From positions 1 through 64,000 of the forward strand of contig JALFKC010000077.1 in NCBI GenBank assembly GCA_022775765.1: DNA of 64,000 nt. The letters are read 5' to 3'. The position numbers and the translations under genes are program-made. Below the pieces are notes generated by a model. That model saw only the letters and a list, made by a program, of their open reading frames with translations. It did no database searches and was not told the DNA's origin. Of this stretch, positions 47,493 through 56,940 are shown piece by piece (positions within the stretch are counted from its first letter, which is position 1; every line of letters begins with the position of its first letter). The DNA comes from Campylobacter sp. (GTDB lineage: Bacteria > Campylobacterota > Campylobacteria > Campylobacterales > Campylobacteraceae).

Positions 47493-48752
47493 ATGAAAGT
47501 AGCGATTTTAGGCGTTGGAACGGTTGGCAGTGAAGTTGTCAATATTTTGCAAGAGAACAAAGATATAATATCTCTTAGAGCTGGTGAAGAGATAATACCA
47601 GTAGTTGGCGTAGTAAGTGATATTAACAAAAAAAGAAATTGCGATATAGCCCTAACTTCAGATATGGATGAAGTATTAAAAAGGGATGATATTGATGTCT
47701 ATGTGGAGCTAATGGGTGGAGTTGAGTATCCATTTAAAATTGTAAGTGAAATTTTAAAGCGTAAAAAACCGGTGGTTACAGCTAATAAAGCACTTTTAGC
47801 CTATCATAGATACGCTCTTGAACGACTTGCAGGTGATACAGCATTTGGCTATGAAGCGAGCGTAGCAGGCGGTATTCCTATTATCAAAACCTTAAAAGAG
47901 GGACTTAGTGCTAACCGCATAGAAAAGATCACCGGAATATTAAATGGCACTAGCAACTATATACTTTCAAGTATGATGAAAGGTGGAGTTAAGTTTAAAG
48001 ACGCTCTAGCCAAAGCTCAAAGCCTAGGTTACGCAGAAGCTGACCCAACCTTTGATATCGGTGGATTTGACGCAGCTCACAAGCTTTTGATTCTTGCAAG
48101 TATCGCGTATGGGGTGCATGGAGACCCTGAAGAGATACTTATTGAGGGGATTGAAAATATTACAAGTGAAGATATATATTTTGCAAAAGAGTTTGACTAT
48201 GTTATCAAACTTTTGGCAATTGCCAAAAAAAGTGGAGATTTTGTAGAGCTTAGAGTTCATCCAACTATGATAGAAAAAAGCAATATCTTAGCTAAGGTTA
48301 ATGGTGTGATGAATGGAATTAGCGTGTTTGGCGACGCACTTGGCGAGAGTATGTATTATGGACCAGGAGCTGGAGGAAAGGCAACTGCAAGTGCGGTAAT
48401 AAGCGATTTAATAGATATCACAAGGGGTAACAAAAGCCCAATTTTAGGATATAAAAACATAAGTGAAAAAAGAAATTTACTACCTAGAGATGAGATTAAA
48501 ACAAACTATTATATCAAATTAAATGTCACAGATGAGATCGGTGTGCTCTCAAAAATCACAAATTTAATGAGTGAAAATTTAATCTCAATAAATAGCTTTT
48601 TACAAAAACCACGCCTAGTTGGCGAAGAGACTGTGACGCTATTTTTCACCACCCACATAACAATTGAGAAAAATATAATGAAATTTATCAAAGATATTAA
48701 AACTCAAAGCTATATCAAAAAGCCACCGTTTATGATGAGAATTGAAGAGTAA
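47493..48752 (+). CDS. hom: Homoserine dehydrogenase with ACT domain
   Basis: 419 residues: NAD-binding GVGTVGSEVV at the N-terminus, the catalytic domain with GILNGTSNYILSSM and FGYEASVAGGIPII, and a C-terminal ACT domain (about 340-419) that usually gives feedback inhibition by threonine. Confidence 0.95.
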   Translation: MKVAILGVGTVGSEVVNILQENKDIISLRAGEEIIPVVGVVSDINKKRNCDIALTSDMDEVLKRDDIDVYVELMGGVEYPFKIVSEILKRKKPVVTANKALLAYHRYALERLAGDTAFGYEASVAGGIPIIKTLKEGLSANRIEKITGILNGTSNYILSSMMKGGVKFKDALAKAQSLGYAEADPTFDIGGFDAAHKLLILASIAYGVHGDPEEILIEGIENITSEDIYFAKEFDYVIKLLAIAKKSGDFVELRVHPTMIEKSNILAKVNGVMNGISVFGDALGESMYYGPGAGGKATASAVISDLIDITRGNKSPILGYKNISEKRNLLPRDEIKTNYYIKLNVTDEIGVLSKITNLMSENLISINSFLQKPRLVGEETVTLFFTTHITIEKNIMKFIKDIKTQSYIKKPPFMMRIEE

Positions 48753-49092
48753 GTTGGGGTTAAAAGAGTATATTTTTGGTTTTAAAAGCGAAAGTAGGGC
48801 GTGTGAGTTTTTGCAAAAAAATGGCTATGAGATTAAGGATAGAAATTTCTCATCCAAATTTGGCGAGATAGATATTGTGGCTTGCAAGGGCAAAATTTAC
48901 CATTTTATAGAGGTAAAATCTAGCTCTAAAAACTATGAAGTTGAGTATAAAATAAGCCCAGCAAAACTTTCTAAGATTTTAAAAACAGTTGAAATTTATA
49001 TCGCCAAATTTAATATCAAAAATGATTTTCAAATTGACGCGGTATTTATTAAAGATGATAAAATATACCATCTACAAAATATTACCTTTTAA
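48742..49092 (+). CDS. UPF0102 (YraN) family putative endonuclease
   Basis: 116 residues of the PD-(D/E)XK-like fold with GEIDIVACKGKIYHFIEVKS containing the Asp, Glu and Lys active-site residues. TTG start overlapping hom. Cellular role unknown, perhaps Holliday junction processing. Confidence 0.88.
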   Translation: MKSKLGLKEYIFGFKSESRACEFLQKNGYEIKDRNFSSKFGEIDIVACKGKIYHFIEVKSSSKNYEVEYKISPAKLSKILKTVEIYIAKFNIKNDFQIDAVFIKDDKIYHLQNITF

Positions 49093-49126
49093 AATTCCAG
49101 TTATTTTTAATTTAGAAAGGGTAGTG

Positions 49127-49132
49127 TATAAT
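49127..49132 (+). promoter_or_regulatory. -10 box of trxA
   Basis: TATAAT 28 bases before trxA. AAGGAG lies 6 bases before the ATG. Confidence 0.55.
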
Positions 49133-49159
49133 TATAAAATTAATTTTTAAGGAGATGAT

Positions 49160-49474
49160 ATGTCAAAATATATAGAGCTAAACTCACAAAATTTTGATGA
49201 GGCAAAAAGTGGAATCGCTTTGGTCGATTTTTGGGCACCGTGGTGCGGACCGTGCAGAATGCTAGCCCCAGTTATTGATGAGCTTGCTACTGAGTTTGAT
49301 GGCAAGGCTAAAATTTGCAAGGTTAATACTGATGAAGAGCAAGACCTAGCAGTAGAATATGGAATAAGATCTATCCCGACTATGCTGTTTTTAAAAGATG
49401 GCGAAGTTGTAGATCAGCTAATTGGTGCACAATCTAAACAGGTCATAGCTAATAAGCTAAACTCACTTTTATAA
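49160..49474 (+). CDS. trxA: Thioredoxin
   Basis: 104 residues with active site WCGPC at 28-32 and the cis-proline loop RSIPT. Reduced by TrxB, encoded next. A terminator separates the two, so trxB is at least partly expressed from its own promoter. Confidence 0.97.
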   Translation: MSKYIELNSQNFDEAKSGIALVDFWAPWCGPCRMLAPVIDELATEFDGKAKICKVNTDEEQDLAVEYGIRSIPTMLFLKDGEVVDQLIGAQSKQVIANKLNSLL

Positions 49475-49477
49475 TTG

Positions 49478-49496
49478 ATGGTGGATTTTCCACCAT
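49478..49496 (+). terminator. Terminator after trxA
   Basis: 8-bp stem (49478-49485 with 49489-49496) with a 3-base loop and a TTTTA tail; 3 bases after the trxA stop. Confidence 0.8.
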
Positions 49497-49555
49497 TTTA
49501 TTATTTATTAAGACTATTTAGTAGTTTTAGTTAATAATAAAAATTAGGAGAAAAG

Positions 49556-50491
49556 ATGTTAAATTTAGCAATAATTGGTGGCGGACCAGCTGGACTTACA
49601 GCTGGGCTTTATGCTACAAGAGGTGGAATTAAAGATGTAGTAATGTTTGAACGCGGTATGCCAGGCGGTCAGATCACTTCAAGTAGTGAGATAGAAAACT
49701 ACCCAGGCGTAGCAACTGTAACTGATGGAATGAGTTTTATGGCACCGTGGAATGAACAGTGTATGAGATTTGGTCTAAAGCACGAGATGGTTGGCGTACA
49801 AAGAGTGAGCAAAAATGAAGATGGAAGTTTTGATATTTTGCTTGAAGATGGAAAAGTTCAAAAAGCCAAAAATGTTATAGTTTGCACCGGCTCAGCCCCA
49901 CGCAAATCAGGCGTAAAAGGTGAGGATAAATTCTATGGCAAAGGTGTTAGCACTTGTGCAACTTGTGATGGATTTTTTTATAAAAACAAAGAAGTTGCAG
50001 TAATGGGTGGTGGCGATACCGCATTAGAAGAAGCACTCTATTTAGCAAATATCTGCTCAAAAGTCTATTTAATTCATAGAAGAGATGAATTTAGAGCCGC
50101 ACCAAGCACAGTTGAGAGAGTAAAAAACAATCCGAAAATCGAGCTTATTTTAAATGCCGTGGTTGATGAGATAGTTGGGGATAATTCAGGCGTAACATCT
50201 GTAAATGTTAAATTTAAAGACGGAAAGCCTAATTTGATTTTAGCTGTGCCAGGAATTTTTGTATTTGTTGGGCTTGATGTTAGAAATGAAGTGTTAAAAG
50301 ATGAGAATGGTAAGCCAATTTGCAAGCTAACTGATGGTGGTCAAGTTGAGGTTGATCTTAGAATGAGAACGAGTGTCAAAGGGCTATACGCAGCTGGTGA
50401 TCTAAGGCAAGACGCCCCAAAACAGGTAGTTTGTGCGGCAAGCGATGGTGCGATTGCAGCTTTAGAGGTGATTGCTAGCTTAAATCATTAA
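49556..50491 (+). CDS. trxB: Thioredoxin reductase
   Basis: NADPH-dependent flavoenzyme. 311 residues with FAD motif [13 protein letters not shown], redox pair CATC at 134-137, NADP site [13 protein letters not shown] and LYAAGDLR. Followed by dapB after 15 bases. Confidence 0.96.
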   Translation: MLNLAIIGGGPAGLTAGLYATRGGIKDVVMFERGMPGGQITSSSEIENYPGVATVTDGMSFMAPWNEQCMRFGLKHEMVGVQRVSKNEDGSFDILLEDGKVQKAKNVIVCTGSAPRKSGVKGEDKFYGKGVSTCATCDGFFYKNKEVAVMGGGDTALEEALYLANICSKVYLIHRRDEFRAAPSTVERVKNNPKIELILNAVVDEIVGDNSGVTSVNVKFKDGKPNLILAVPGIFVFVGLDVRNEVLKDENGKPICKLTDGGQVEVDLRMRTSVKGLYAAGDLRQDAPKQVVCAASDGAIAALEVIASLNH

Positions 50492-50506
50492 AAGGAGAAA
50501 AAGGTT

Positions 50507-51271
50507 TTGTTAAAGGTTGGAATTCACGGGGCTAGTGGTAAGATGGGAAAAACACTTATTGAGTGTTTGAAAAACTACGAAAATACCACTCTTAGTGCCA
50601 TTTATAGTGCGGATGAGTTTGAGATAAAAGATAGTGGCGTAATCAACGCCAAAACTCTTGATGAGCTTTTTAATGCAAGTGATATTGTGATTGATTTTAG
50701 TGTAAAAGATGGAGCAATTAAGCTTTTAGAATTTGCTAAAACTTCGCCCAAACTACTTTGTATAGGCACTACAGGGCTAGGTGATGATGGCGATAAGCTT
50801 TTAAAAGAGTGTGCGAAATCTATGCCTATTTTATACGCTACAAATATGAGTCTTGGTGTCGCGATAGCCAATAAACTTGTGCAAATCGCCTCAAAAGCTC
50901 TTAGGGATTTTGACATAGAGATAACTGAAATGCACCACAAACATAAAAAAGACGCCCCTAGTGGAACGGCTCTTACTTTAGCTACAACTGCTGCAAATGC
51001 TAGAGATTTGGATCTAAAAAGCGTGATGGTAAGCAGTAGAGATGGCTTTGTAGGTGAGCGTAAAAAAGATGAGATAGGGGTTTTTGCTCTAAGGGGTGGC
51101 AATATCGTAGGTAGGCACGAAGTTGGATTTTATGGCGATGGGGAGTTTGTGCAGGTAACTCACACTGCAACTTCAAGAGCTACTTTTGCAAATGGTGCTA
51201 TAAAAGCTGCAATTTGGCTAAGTGAGCAAAAAAATGGGCTTTATGGCATAAATGACTGTTTAGGACTATGA
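50507..51271 (+). CDS. dapB: 4-hydroxy-tetrahydrodipicolinate reductase
   Basis: 254 residues, lysine/diaminopimelate pathway. HGASGKMGKTL for NADPH, HHKHKKDAPSGTA for substrate, and RGGNIVGRHEV. TTG start with AAGGAG 10 bases upstream. Confidence 0.94.
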   Translation: MLKVGIHGASGKMGKTLIECLKNYENTTLSAIYSADEFEIKDSGVINAKTLDELFNASDIVIDFSVKDGAIKLLEFAKTSPKLLCIGTTGLGDDGDKLLKECAKSMPILYATNMSLGVAIANKLVQIASKALRDFDIEITEMHHKHKKDAPSGTALTLATTAANARDLDLKSVMVSSRDGFVGERKKDEIGVFALRGGNIVGRHEVGFYGDGEFVQVTHTATSRATFANGAIKAAIWLSEQKNGLYGINDCLGL

Positions 51272-51272
51272 A

Positions 51273-52616
51273 ATGTGTGCAATAGTTGGAGTTATAAACT
51301 CAAAGGATGCTACTAAGATAGCGTATTATTCGCTATTTTCTATGCAACACAGAGGTCAAGGAGCTAGTGGTATAAGCGTAAGCCATGACCACAAAATCAA
51401 AACCACCAAAGGCTTAGGACTTGTTACTGAAGTTTTTGATGAAAACTCTTTAAAAGAGCTTGAGGGTGATATCGCTATTGGACACAATCGCTATGCAACT
51501 TCAGGCGGATATGGCAAATTTGACGCTCAACCACTTTGGGCGAGCTATTCGCTTGGAGAGATTGCTATTGCTCACAATGGCAACTTAGTAGATAGAGATG
51601 AAGTTAGAGCAAAGCTAATAGAACAGGGCTCGATTTTTCAATCAAGTATGGATACTGAAAATATACTTCACTTAATTGCTAGAAGCAAGGCCAAAAGGCT
51701 TGAGGACCGCATAGTTGAGGCGTTAAATAGCGTAGTTGGTGCGTATTGCTTTTTGATAATGAGTAGATCTAAGATTTTTGCAATTAGGGATAAATATGGC
51801 ATTAGACCGCTTAGCATAGGTAGGCTAAAAGATGGCGGATATATTTTAGCGAGTGAAACTTGTGCGTTTGATCTAGTTGGGGCTACTTTTATTAGAGATG
51901 TAAGACCCGGTGAGATGGTGATTTTTGAAGAGGGCAAGGATGAGTTTATCTCAAAACAGCTTTTTGAAGATATTGACCCTAGATTTTGTGCGTTTGAGTA
52001 TGTTTATCTAGCTAGACCTGATAGTGTGCTTGAGGGCAAAAATGTCTATGAGGTTAGAAAAAACTTAGGTAAAACTTTGGCTAGGCACTACCCTGCGTAT
52101 AATGCTGATATGGTCATTCCTGTGCCAGATAGTGGGGTTCCAGCTGCACTTGGGTTCGCTAATGAAAGCGGGGTGCCTTTTGAGATGGCGATAGTTAGAA
52201 ATCACTATGTTGGTAGAACCTTTATTGAACCAACTCAGGAAATAAGAAACTACAAAGTCAAACTCAAACTAAATCCTATGCATAAATTCTTAGAAAGCAA
52301 AAAAATCGTAGTGATTGATGATAGCATTGTGCGTGGGACAACTTCTAAAAAAATCGTGGAGCTTCTAAGAAGTGCAGGGGCTAAAGAGATTCATATGAGA
52401 ATTGCTTGCCCTGAGATTAAATTTCCTTGCAAATATGGCATAAACACCCCAACTTACAAAGAGTTAATTAGCGTAAATCGTGACAAAGATGAAGTTAGAG
52501 AATATATCGGGGCTGATAGCTTAGAGTTTTTGCAGATTGATGAGTTTGTAGAGAGTCTTGGTAGCGAGCGAAAATACTCTCTTGATAGTTTTGATGGCAA
52601 TTACTTTGTAAAATAA
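51273..52616 (+). CDS. purF: Amidophosphoribosyltransferase
   Basis: First step of purine synthesis. 447 residues, nucleophile Cys2 exposed after Met removal (MCAIVGVI; no propeptide), glutaminase domain, then PRPP site VVIDDSIVRGTTS. The last gene of its operon; a terminator follows. Confidence 0.96.
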   Translation: MCAIVGVINSKDATKIAYYSLFSMQHRGQGASGISVSHDHKIKTTKGLGLVTEVFDENSLKELEGDIAIGHNRYATSGGYGKFDAQPLWASYSLGEIAIAHNGNLVDRDEVRAKLIEQGSIFQSSMDTENILHLIARSKAKRLEDRIVEALNSVVGAYCFLIMSRSKIFAIRDKYGIRPLSIGRLKDGGYILASETCAFDLVGATFIRDVRPGEMVIFEEGKDEFISKQLFEDIDPRFCAFEYVYLARPDSVLEGKNVYEVRKNLGKTLARHYPAYNADMVIPVPDSGVPAALGFANESGVPFEMAIVRNHYVGRTFIEPTQEIRNYKVKLKLNPMHKFLESKKIVVIDDSIVRGTTSKKIVELLRSAGAKEIHMRIACPEIKFPCKYGINTPTYKELISVNRDKDEVREYIGADSLEFLQIDEFVESLGSERKYSLDSFDGNYFVK

Positions 52617-52625
52617 TCTGAATTT

Positions 52626-52660
52626 AGCGTAAATTTAAGCTTTGGCTGTGAATTTACGCT
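52626..52660 (+). terminator. Terminator of purF
   Basis: Perfect 10-bp stem (52626-52635 with 52651-52660), loop of 15, followed by TGTTTTT, nine bases after the stop. Confidence 0.8.
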
Positions 52661-53534
52661 TGTTTTTATCTCTTTGCTAATAGATTGAGATTTGGAAATT
52701 TATCTTATTTTATAAGGAAAGCTCTAAATTAAATAGCAGTGGTGCTGTATTTTGGTGTAAATCAAAAATTGTATAGAAATATTGAAAAAGAGCTAGAAAA
52801 TTTTGATGAATAATAACTTATAAATTTATTGATGATTTGATAGATATTTCAAATTTAAAAGCTGAAAATTTATTTGAATAAGCAAAGTTCTATATGATAA
52901 ATCTAGCCTAGAAAAATGAAAAGTGCTTAGTTATATAAAGTTTATTTTGCTAGGAAGTAGTAAATTATTTAGCAAGCATTTAAGCACCGCTATCAATACA
53001 AATTAATCAATTTTATGTATGGCTAAATTCTGTAAATTTAAATATTAAAAGAGTTACAGATAGAGTGGCAACTTGAAATCATAAAAATATGATGAAAGTA
53101 GGAATTTATTAAAGCTAAATTTAGCTGATACTTATATCTCTTTGATAATAGTGAAATTTTAAGTAAGGTATGCCTATAAAAAGTGCAAAAATAGTAAAAA
53201 ACAAATCTTAACAAAATAATAAGCCTAAAATATATATAAAAGTGTTGTTTATATCGACTTTAATATTGCAAGTTTTGCTATATAATTTTGTTGCAACATT
53301 CTCTACTTATAATCTTAAAATAGTATAAAATAGTCTTTTCTAACACTATCAATGTCGATATTTTTCTATATAAAAAATAGGTTTTTATATCTTGGTAATT
53401 TTCAACAAAATAATAAATAAGGTAGTATTAAATAGCTTAAAATCTATTTGTTCTTGCAAAATAGTAAGCCCAAAATGGTTTTGGATATTAAACTCTCTAT
53501 AGCTACATTTTTAATTTGCCGTTTTCATAAAAAC
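52661..53534. other. AT-rich gene-free DNA
   Basis: No frame longer than about 50 codons with a ribosome-binding site. Short in-frame runs such as KFIDDLIDISNLKAENLFE near 52821-52875 hint at eroded genes, but none can be assigned. Density of stops in every frame is much higher than in the flanks. Confidence 0.6.
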
Positions 53535-53869
53535 TTATAAAATTTTGTCTAAAGTATATTCGGTAATTGTTTTTATGATGTCTCTATATAAAACATATCT
53601 TCGTAATACAATAAAAATAATACAAAGAGCAAAAAAATAAGTAATGAATTATCACCTTTTATTAGTAAGATATCTGTAAATATTCTAGATCTAAAAACCA
53701 GATAGGCACATAGTCAAAAATAAATACAAACAACAAAAAATCTCTCATAACTTTTTATGATTAATGGTTCTTTGTCAAGATCTCTTTTATCTGAGATTTT
53801 TTGAGAATTTGGTTTGGATTGTGAAATGTTTGTCTGTTTTTTATTTAAATTTAAGCCATCTAAATTGTT
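53535..53869 (-). pseudogene. Decayed gene for a small membrane protein
   Basis: On the minus strand an open stretch begins at 53869 with a hydrophilic, Lys/Ser-rich part (KQTNISQSKPNSQKISDKRD), then a membrane segment (RFFVVCIYF). It is interrupted by one TGA, most simply a Trp codon changed, and resumes with LCAYLVFRSR and a second membrane segment (SLLIFLLFVLFLLYY). After ETS it stops, and a frameshifted continuation runs to 53535. Beyond it the trail is lost. Family not recognised. Confidence 0.5.
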
Positions 53870-54098
53870 TTAAGATTTAGTAAAGCGTTGAATTTAATAA
53901 TCATATAAATATTATTCACTTCATTCATAGCTACACCAACAATTTAATGACTGGTATTTTATTAAAAAATAAAGAGATTATATTAAATTATTTATAATAA
54001 AGCTTTATCAAAATATCAGTTATTTGTCTGAATTTTCTTAAATATAAAAGTAGATTAATCCAAATTTACTAGTAAATTTAATGATGAATTAAAGCAAA

Positions 54099-54123
54099 TT
54101 TGTGGTAGCTTTGCCACCACAAA
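54099..54123 (-). terminator. Terminator of the Sel1-type lipoprotein gene
   Basis: 11-bp stem with one mismatch (54099-54109 with 54113-54123) and a TTT loop, seven bases beyond the stop at 54131. On the minus strand it ends ACCACAAATTT. Confidence 0.55.
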
Positions 54124-54130
54124 TTCAAAA

Positions 54131-54562
54131 TTAATTGACTTGTTTAATAAGTCTTTTCATATCGTCGCAACTTTTATTGTATTGACCTGAGTAACAAACT
54201 CTTGAGTAAATATCATAAGCTACTCCGATATTTTTGGTAACACCTTCGCCTTTTTCAAACATATGTGCGAGTTTTACACAAGATGGTATATGCCAATTTC
54301 GCCCACAATTTAGATCATAAGCATATACTGCAGTTCTAAAGTCGTCCTTGTCATAAGCTCTATTTGCAAAAGCGTGGCATTCATCCTTATTATAACCTTG
54401 GCAAACTCCCTTAGCAGCGATATCGCTGAAGTCATCAAATACTGGCTGCATTATAGGGGTTTCAGTATCTTTATCATTTGGCATAGTTTTTTCTGGTGTT
54501 ACTGTAGAAGCACACCCTGCTAAAAATAGCAGCAAAATTGCCAAAAATAGATTTCTAACCAT
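54131..54562 (-). CDS. Cys-rich Sel1-like repeat lipoprotein
   Basis: 143 residues from the ATG at 54562, preferred because it starts a lipoprotein signal (MVRNLFLAILLLFLAGC). The mature part has Sel1/Hcp-type helical repeats with cysteine pairs 7 or 8 residues apart (VCQGYNKDEC, NCGRNWHIPSC, VCYSGQYNKSC), as in Helicobacter Hcp proteins. Role unknown, probably periplasmic or surface protein interaction. Confidence 0.8.
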   Translation of the reverse strand: MVRNLFLAILLLFLAGCASTVTPEKTMPNDKDTETPIMQPVFDDFSDIAAKGVCQGYNKDECHAFANRAYDKDDFRTAVYAYDLNCGRNWHIPSCVKLAHMFEKGEGVTKNIGVAYDIYSRVCYSGQYNKSCDDMKRLIKQVN

Positions 54563-54572
54563 CCTAAGCTCC

Positions 54573-54902
54573 TTAAGCTCTACCTGTAATATAATAAGTC
54601 TCTTTGCCATCAACTTTTTCAAGTTTGAGTTTATATTTGTCAGACCACGCAAAGATATCTTCTCTAAAAACTTTGACTAAATTCTCATCCGCAGTCTCAA
54701 TTTTAACCTTAAAATATGGGTTTGAGTTTGACATAGCAATATATGCACCTTCGTATTTTTTAATATTGTCGTTTAGTTCGACTATTCTTTTTAGCTCATT
54801 ATCCTCAAAATCGCATTTTGACAAAATCGCCTTAAGTTGGGCAACCGTGCCTTCGTTTGAGTTGTAGCCAAGTGCTACTAAAACTCCATCTTTGTAGTTC
54901 AT
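54573..54902 (-). CDS. Conserved-looking small cytoplasmic protein, unknown
   Basis: 109 residues, no signal or membrane segment, one cysteine. Starts MNYKDGVLVALGYNSNEGTV with AGGAG upstream. Mixed alpha/beta character. Ten bases before the lipoprotein gene and 20 bases after prfB, so all three may be one transcript. No family recognised. Confidence 0.7.
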   Translation of the reverse strand: MNYKDGVLVALGYNSNEGTVAQLKAILSKCDFEDNELKRIVELNDNIKKYEGAYIAMSNSNPYFKVKIETADENLVKVFREDIFAWSDKYKLKLEKVDGKETYYITGRA

Positions 54903-54922
54903 TCTTTCTCCTTTTAAAAAAT

Positions 54923-56020
54923 TTATTGTGTATTTTGTGAAATCAAAACATCTTCTATTATCTTTTTGATATCGCCATCAAGCACTGCGTCAGTATTTGA
55001 ATAGGTCAAATTTGAGCGGTTATCCTTGACTTGTTGATATGGAAAAAGCACATAACTTCTTATTTGATGTCCCCATCCGATATCACTTTTTTCAGTGGCA
55101 TTGCTAGCTTCTTTTTGTTTGTTTAACTCTAACTCATAAAGACGCGATTTTAGCATTTTGATGGCGACCTCTTTGTTTTTGTGCTGACTTCTGTCGTTTT
55201 GACACTGCACCACAATGCCTGTTGGAATGTGAGTTATTCTAACTGCACTCTCTGTTTTATTGACATGTTGCCCACCAGCCCCGCTTGCTCTATAATAGTC
55301 AAACCTTAGATCTTTTTCATCAAGTTCGATAACGATATCATCATCTATCTCAGGACTTACCATCACACTTGAAAAGCTCGTGTGACGCCTGCCTGCACTA
55401 TCAAAAGGGCTTACTCTTACAAGTCTATGCACGCCATTTTCAGCTTTTAGATATCCATAGGCATTCTCGCCTTTTACCAAAAAACTAGCGTCTTTTAGCC
55501 CCGCTTCATCGCCTTCTTGAAAATCAAGCACTTCTACCTTATAACTCTCTCTTTCGCAAAATCTCAGATACATTCTATAAAGCATACTCGCCCAATCGTT
55601 ACTTTCGGTGCCACCGCTTCCTGGGTGGATGGTGACAATGGCATTTTTAGAGTCATCATCGCCATTTAGCATTATAGCTACCTCTAAATTTGTCACTATA
55701 TTTTCAAGCTCACTCGCGTCATCATATAGCGAGTTAATGGTTTCTAGGTCATTTTCAGAGACTGCAAGTTCATATATATCACTAGCGTCATTTACGCTAT
55801 TTTTTGCAGAGTTAAATTTATCCAATACAGAAACTAGCTTAGTTTTTTCTTTGCCTAGAAGTGAGGCTTTTTTAGCATCTTCCCAAATATTAGGTTGCAT
55901 TTGAAGTTGTGAAATTTCATCAATTCTTTTTTTGGCAATTTCAGGTTTTACGATAAGTTCGACATTGCCAATTTTGTTTTTTAAGGTTTTTAAAAGTTCA
56001 GTATATTCGTAACTATCCAA
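54923..56020 (-). CDS. prfB: Peptide chain release factor 2
   Basis: Terminates at UGA and UAA. 365 residues with the SPF codon-recognition motif (VSPFDSAGRRHTSF) and the GGQ motif GAGGQHVNKTESA. A single uninterrupted frame, so the autoregulatory +1 frameshift of E. coli prfB is absent. Confidence 0.96.
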   Translation of the reverse strand: MDSYEYTELLKTLKNKIGNVELIVKPEIAKKRIDEISQLQMQPNIWEDAKKASLLGKEKTKLVSVLDKFNSAKNSVNDASDIYELAVSENDLETINSLYDDASELENIVTNLEVAIMLNGDDDSKNAIVTIHPGSGGTESNDWASMLYRMYLRFCERESYKVEVLDFQEGDEAGLKDASFLVKGENAYGYLKAENGVHRLVRVSPFDSAGRRHTSFSSVMVSPEIDDDIVIELDEKDLRFDYYRASGAGGQHVNKTESAVRITHIPTGIVVQCQNDRSQHKNKEVAIKMLKSRLYELELNKQKEASNATEKSDIGWGHQIRSYVLFPYQQVKDNRSNLTYSNTDAVLDGDIKKIIEDVLISQNTQ

Positions 56021-56080
56021 AAATATTCCTTTTTTATCTGTAATTATAACATATTTATCTTAGTTTTTTAAAAAATAGGC

Positions 56081-56086
56081 TATAAT
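56081..56086 (+). promoter_or_regulatory. -10 box of panC
   Basis: TATAAT 32 bases upstream of panC, in the divergent interval with prfB. Confidence 0.55.
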
Positions 56087-56117
56087 CCCAAACAAATTTA
56101 ACCTAGGAAATTTAACA

Positions 56118-56939
56118 ATGCAAATAATTAAATCAGTTTCTGAACTAAAAAATGCCGTTGCCAAGCTAGATGGCAGCGTCGGATATGTTCCTACGATGGG
56201 CTACTTGCACGAAGGACACATAAGCTTAATCAAAAAGTCAAAATCTCAAAACGATATTACAATTGTATCAGTTTTTGTAAATCCTACTCAGTTTTTACCA
56301 AATGAGGATTACGAAAAATACCCCAAAAACGAAATTGCCGATATTAAAACTTGCGAATTAAGTGGTGTTGATATGCTTTTTATGCCAACGCCAAAAGAGA
56401 TGTATCCAAGCAAGGATAGCTCTATCATCGCCCCAAAAGAGCTCTCAACCATCCTTGAAGGTGCAACTCGCCCCGGGCATTTTGATGGAGTTTTGACTGT
56501 GCTTAATAAATTTTTTCACCTTATTAAGCCACAAAAAGTCTATTTTGGCAAAAAAGACACCCAACAACTCATAATCGTCAAAAAATTTATCCAAACTACA
56601 TTTATGGATATTGAGGTTGTGCCTTGCGATATAGTTAGAAGTAGCGATGGTTTGGCACTTAGTTCAAGAAATTCATACCTTGATGAAGAGGATAAATTAA
56701 ACGCACTTAAAATTTCTCGCTCACTTCTAAAAGCTAGCAATCTAATCAAATCAGGCGTAACCCAAACTAAAGAGATAAAGCCTGCAATGCAACAAGTATT
56801 AGAACCACTCAAGGTTGATTATGTAGAAATCACAAACTATATGCTTGAACCTATTGAAAATATCGAACTTACCAATACTATCATCTTAGTTGCTGCTTAT
56901 GTTGGTAAAACTCGCTTAATTGACAATATGTGGATATAA
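56118..56939 (+). CDS. panC: Pantothenate synthetase
   Basis: Joins pantoate and beta-alanine. 273 residues with [18 protein letters not shown] (HIGH-type), [15 protein letters not shown] and SSRNSYL. Stop adjacent to rimO. Confidence 0.95.
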   Translation: MQIIKSVSELKNAVAKLDGSVGYVPTMGYLHEGHISLIKKSKSQNDITIVSVFVNPTQFLPNEDYEKYPKNEIADIKTCELSGVDMLFMPTPKEMYPSKDSSIIAPKELSTILEGATRPGHFDGVLTVLNKFFHLIKPQKVYFGKKDTQQLIIVKKFIQTTFMDIEVVPCDIVRSSDGLALSSRNSYLDEEDKLNALKISRSLLKASNLIKSGVTQTKEIKPAMQQVLEPLKVDYVEITNYMLEPIENIELTNTIILVAAYVGKTRLIDNMWI

Positions 56940-56940
56940 A

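Noticed and set aside
54923-56020. Programmed frameshift in prfB
   Set aside because: The gene is one continuous frame with no internal UGA near codon 26.
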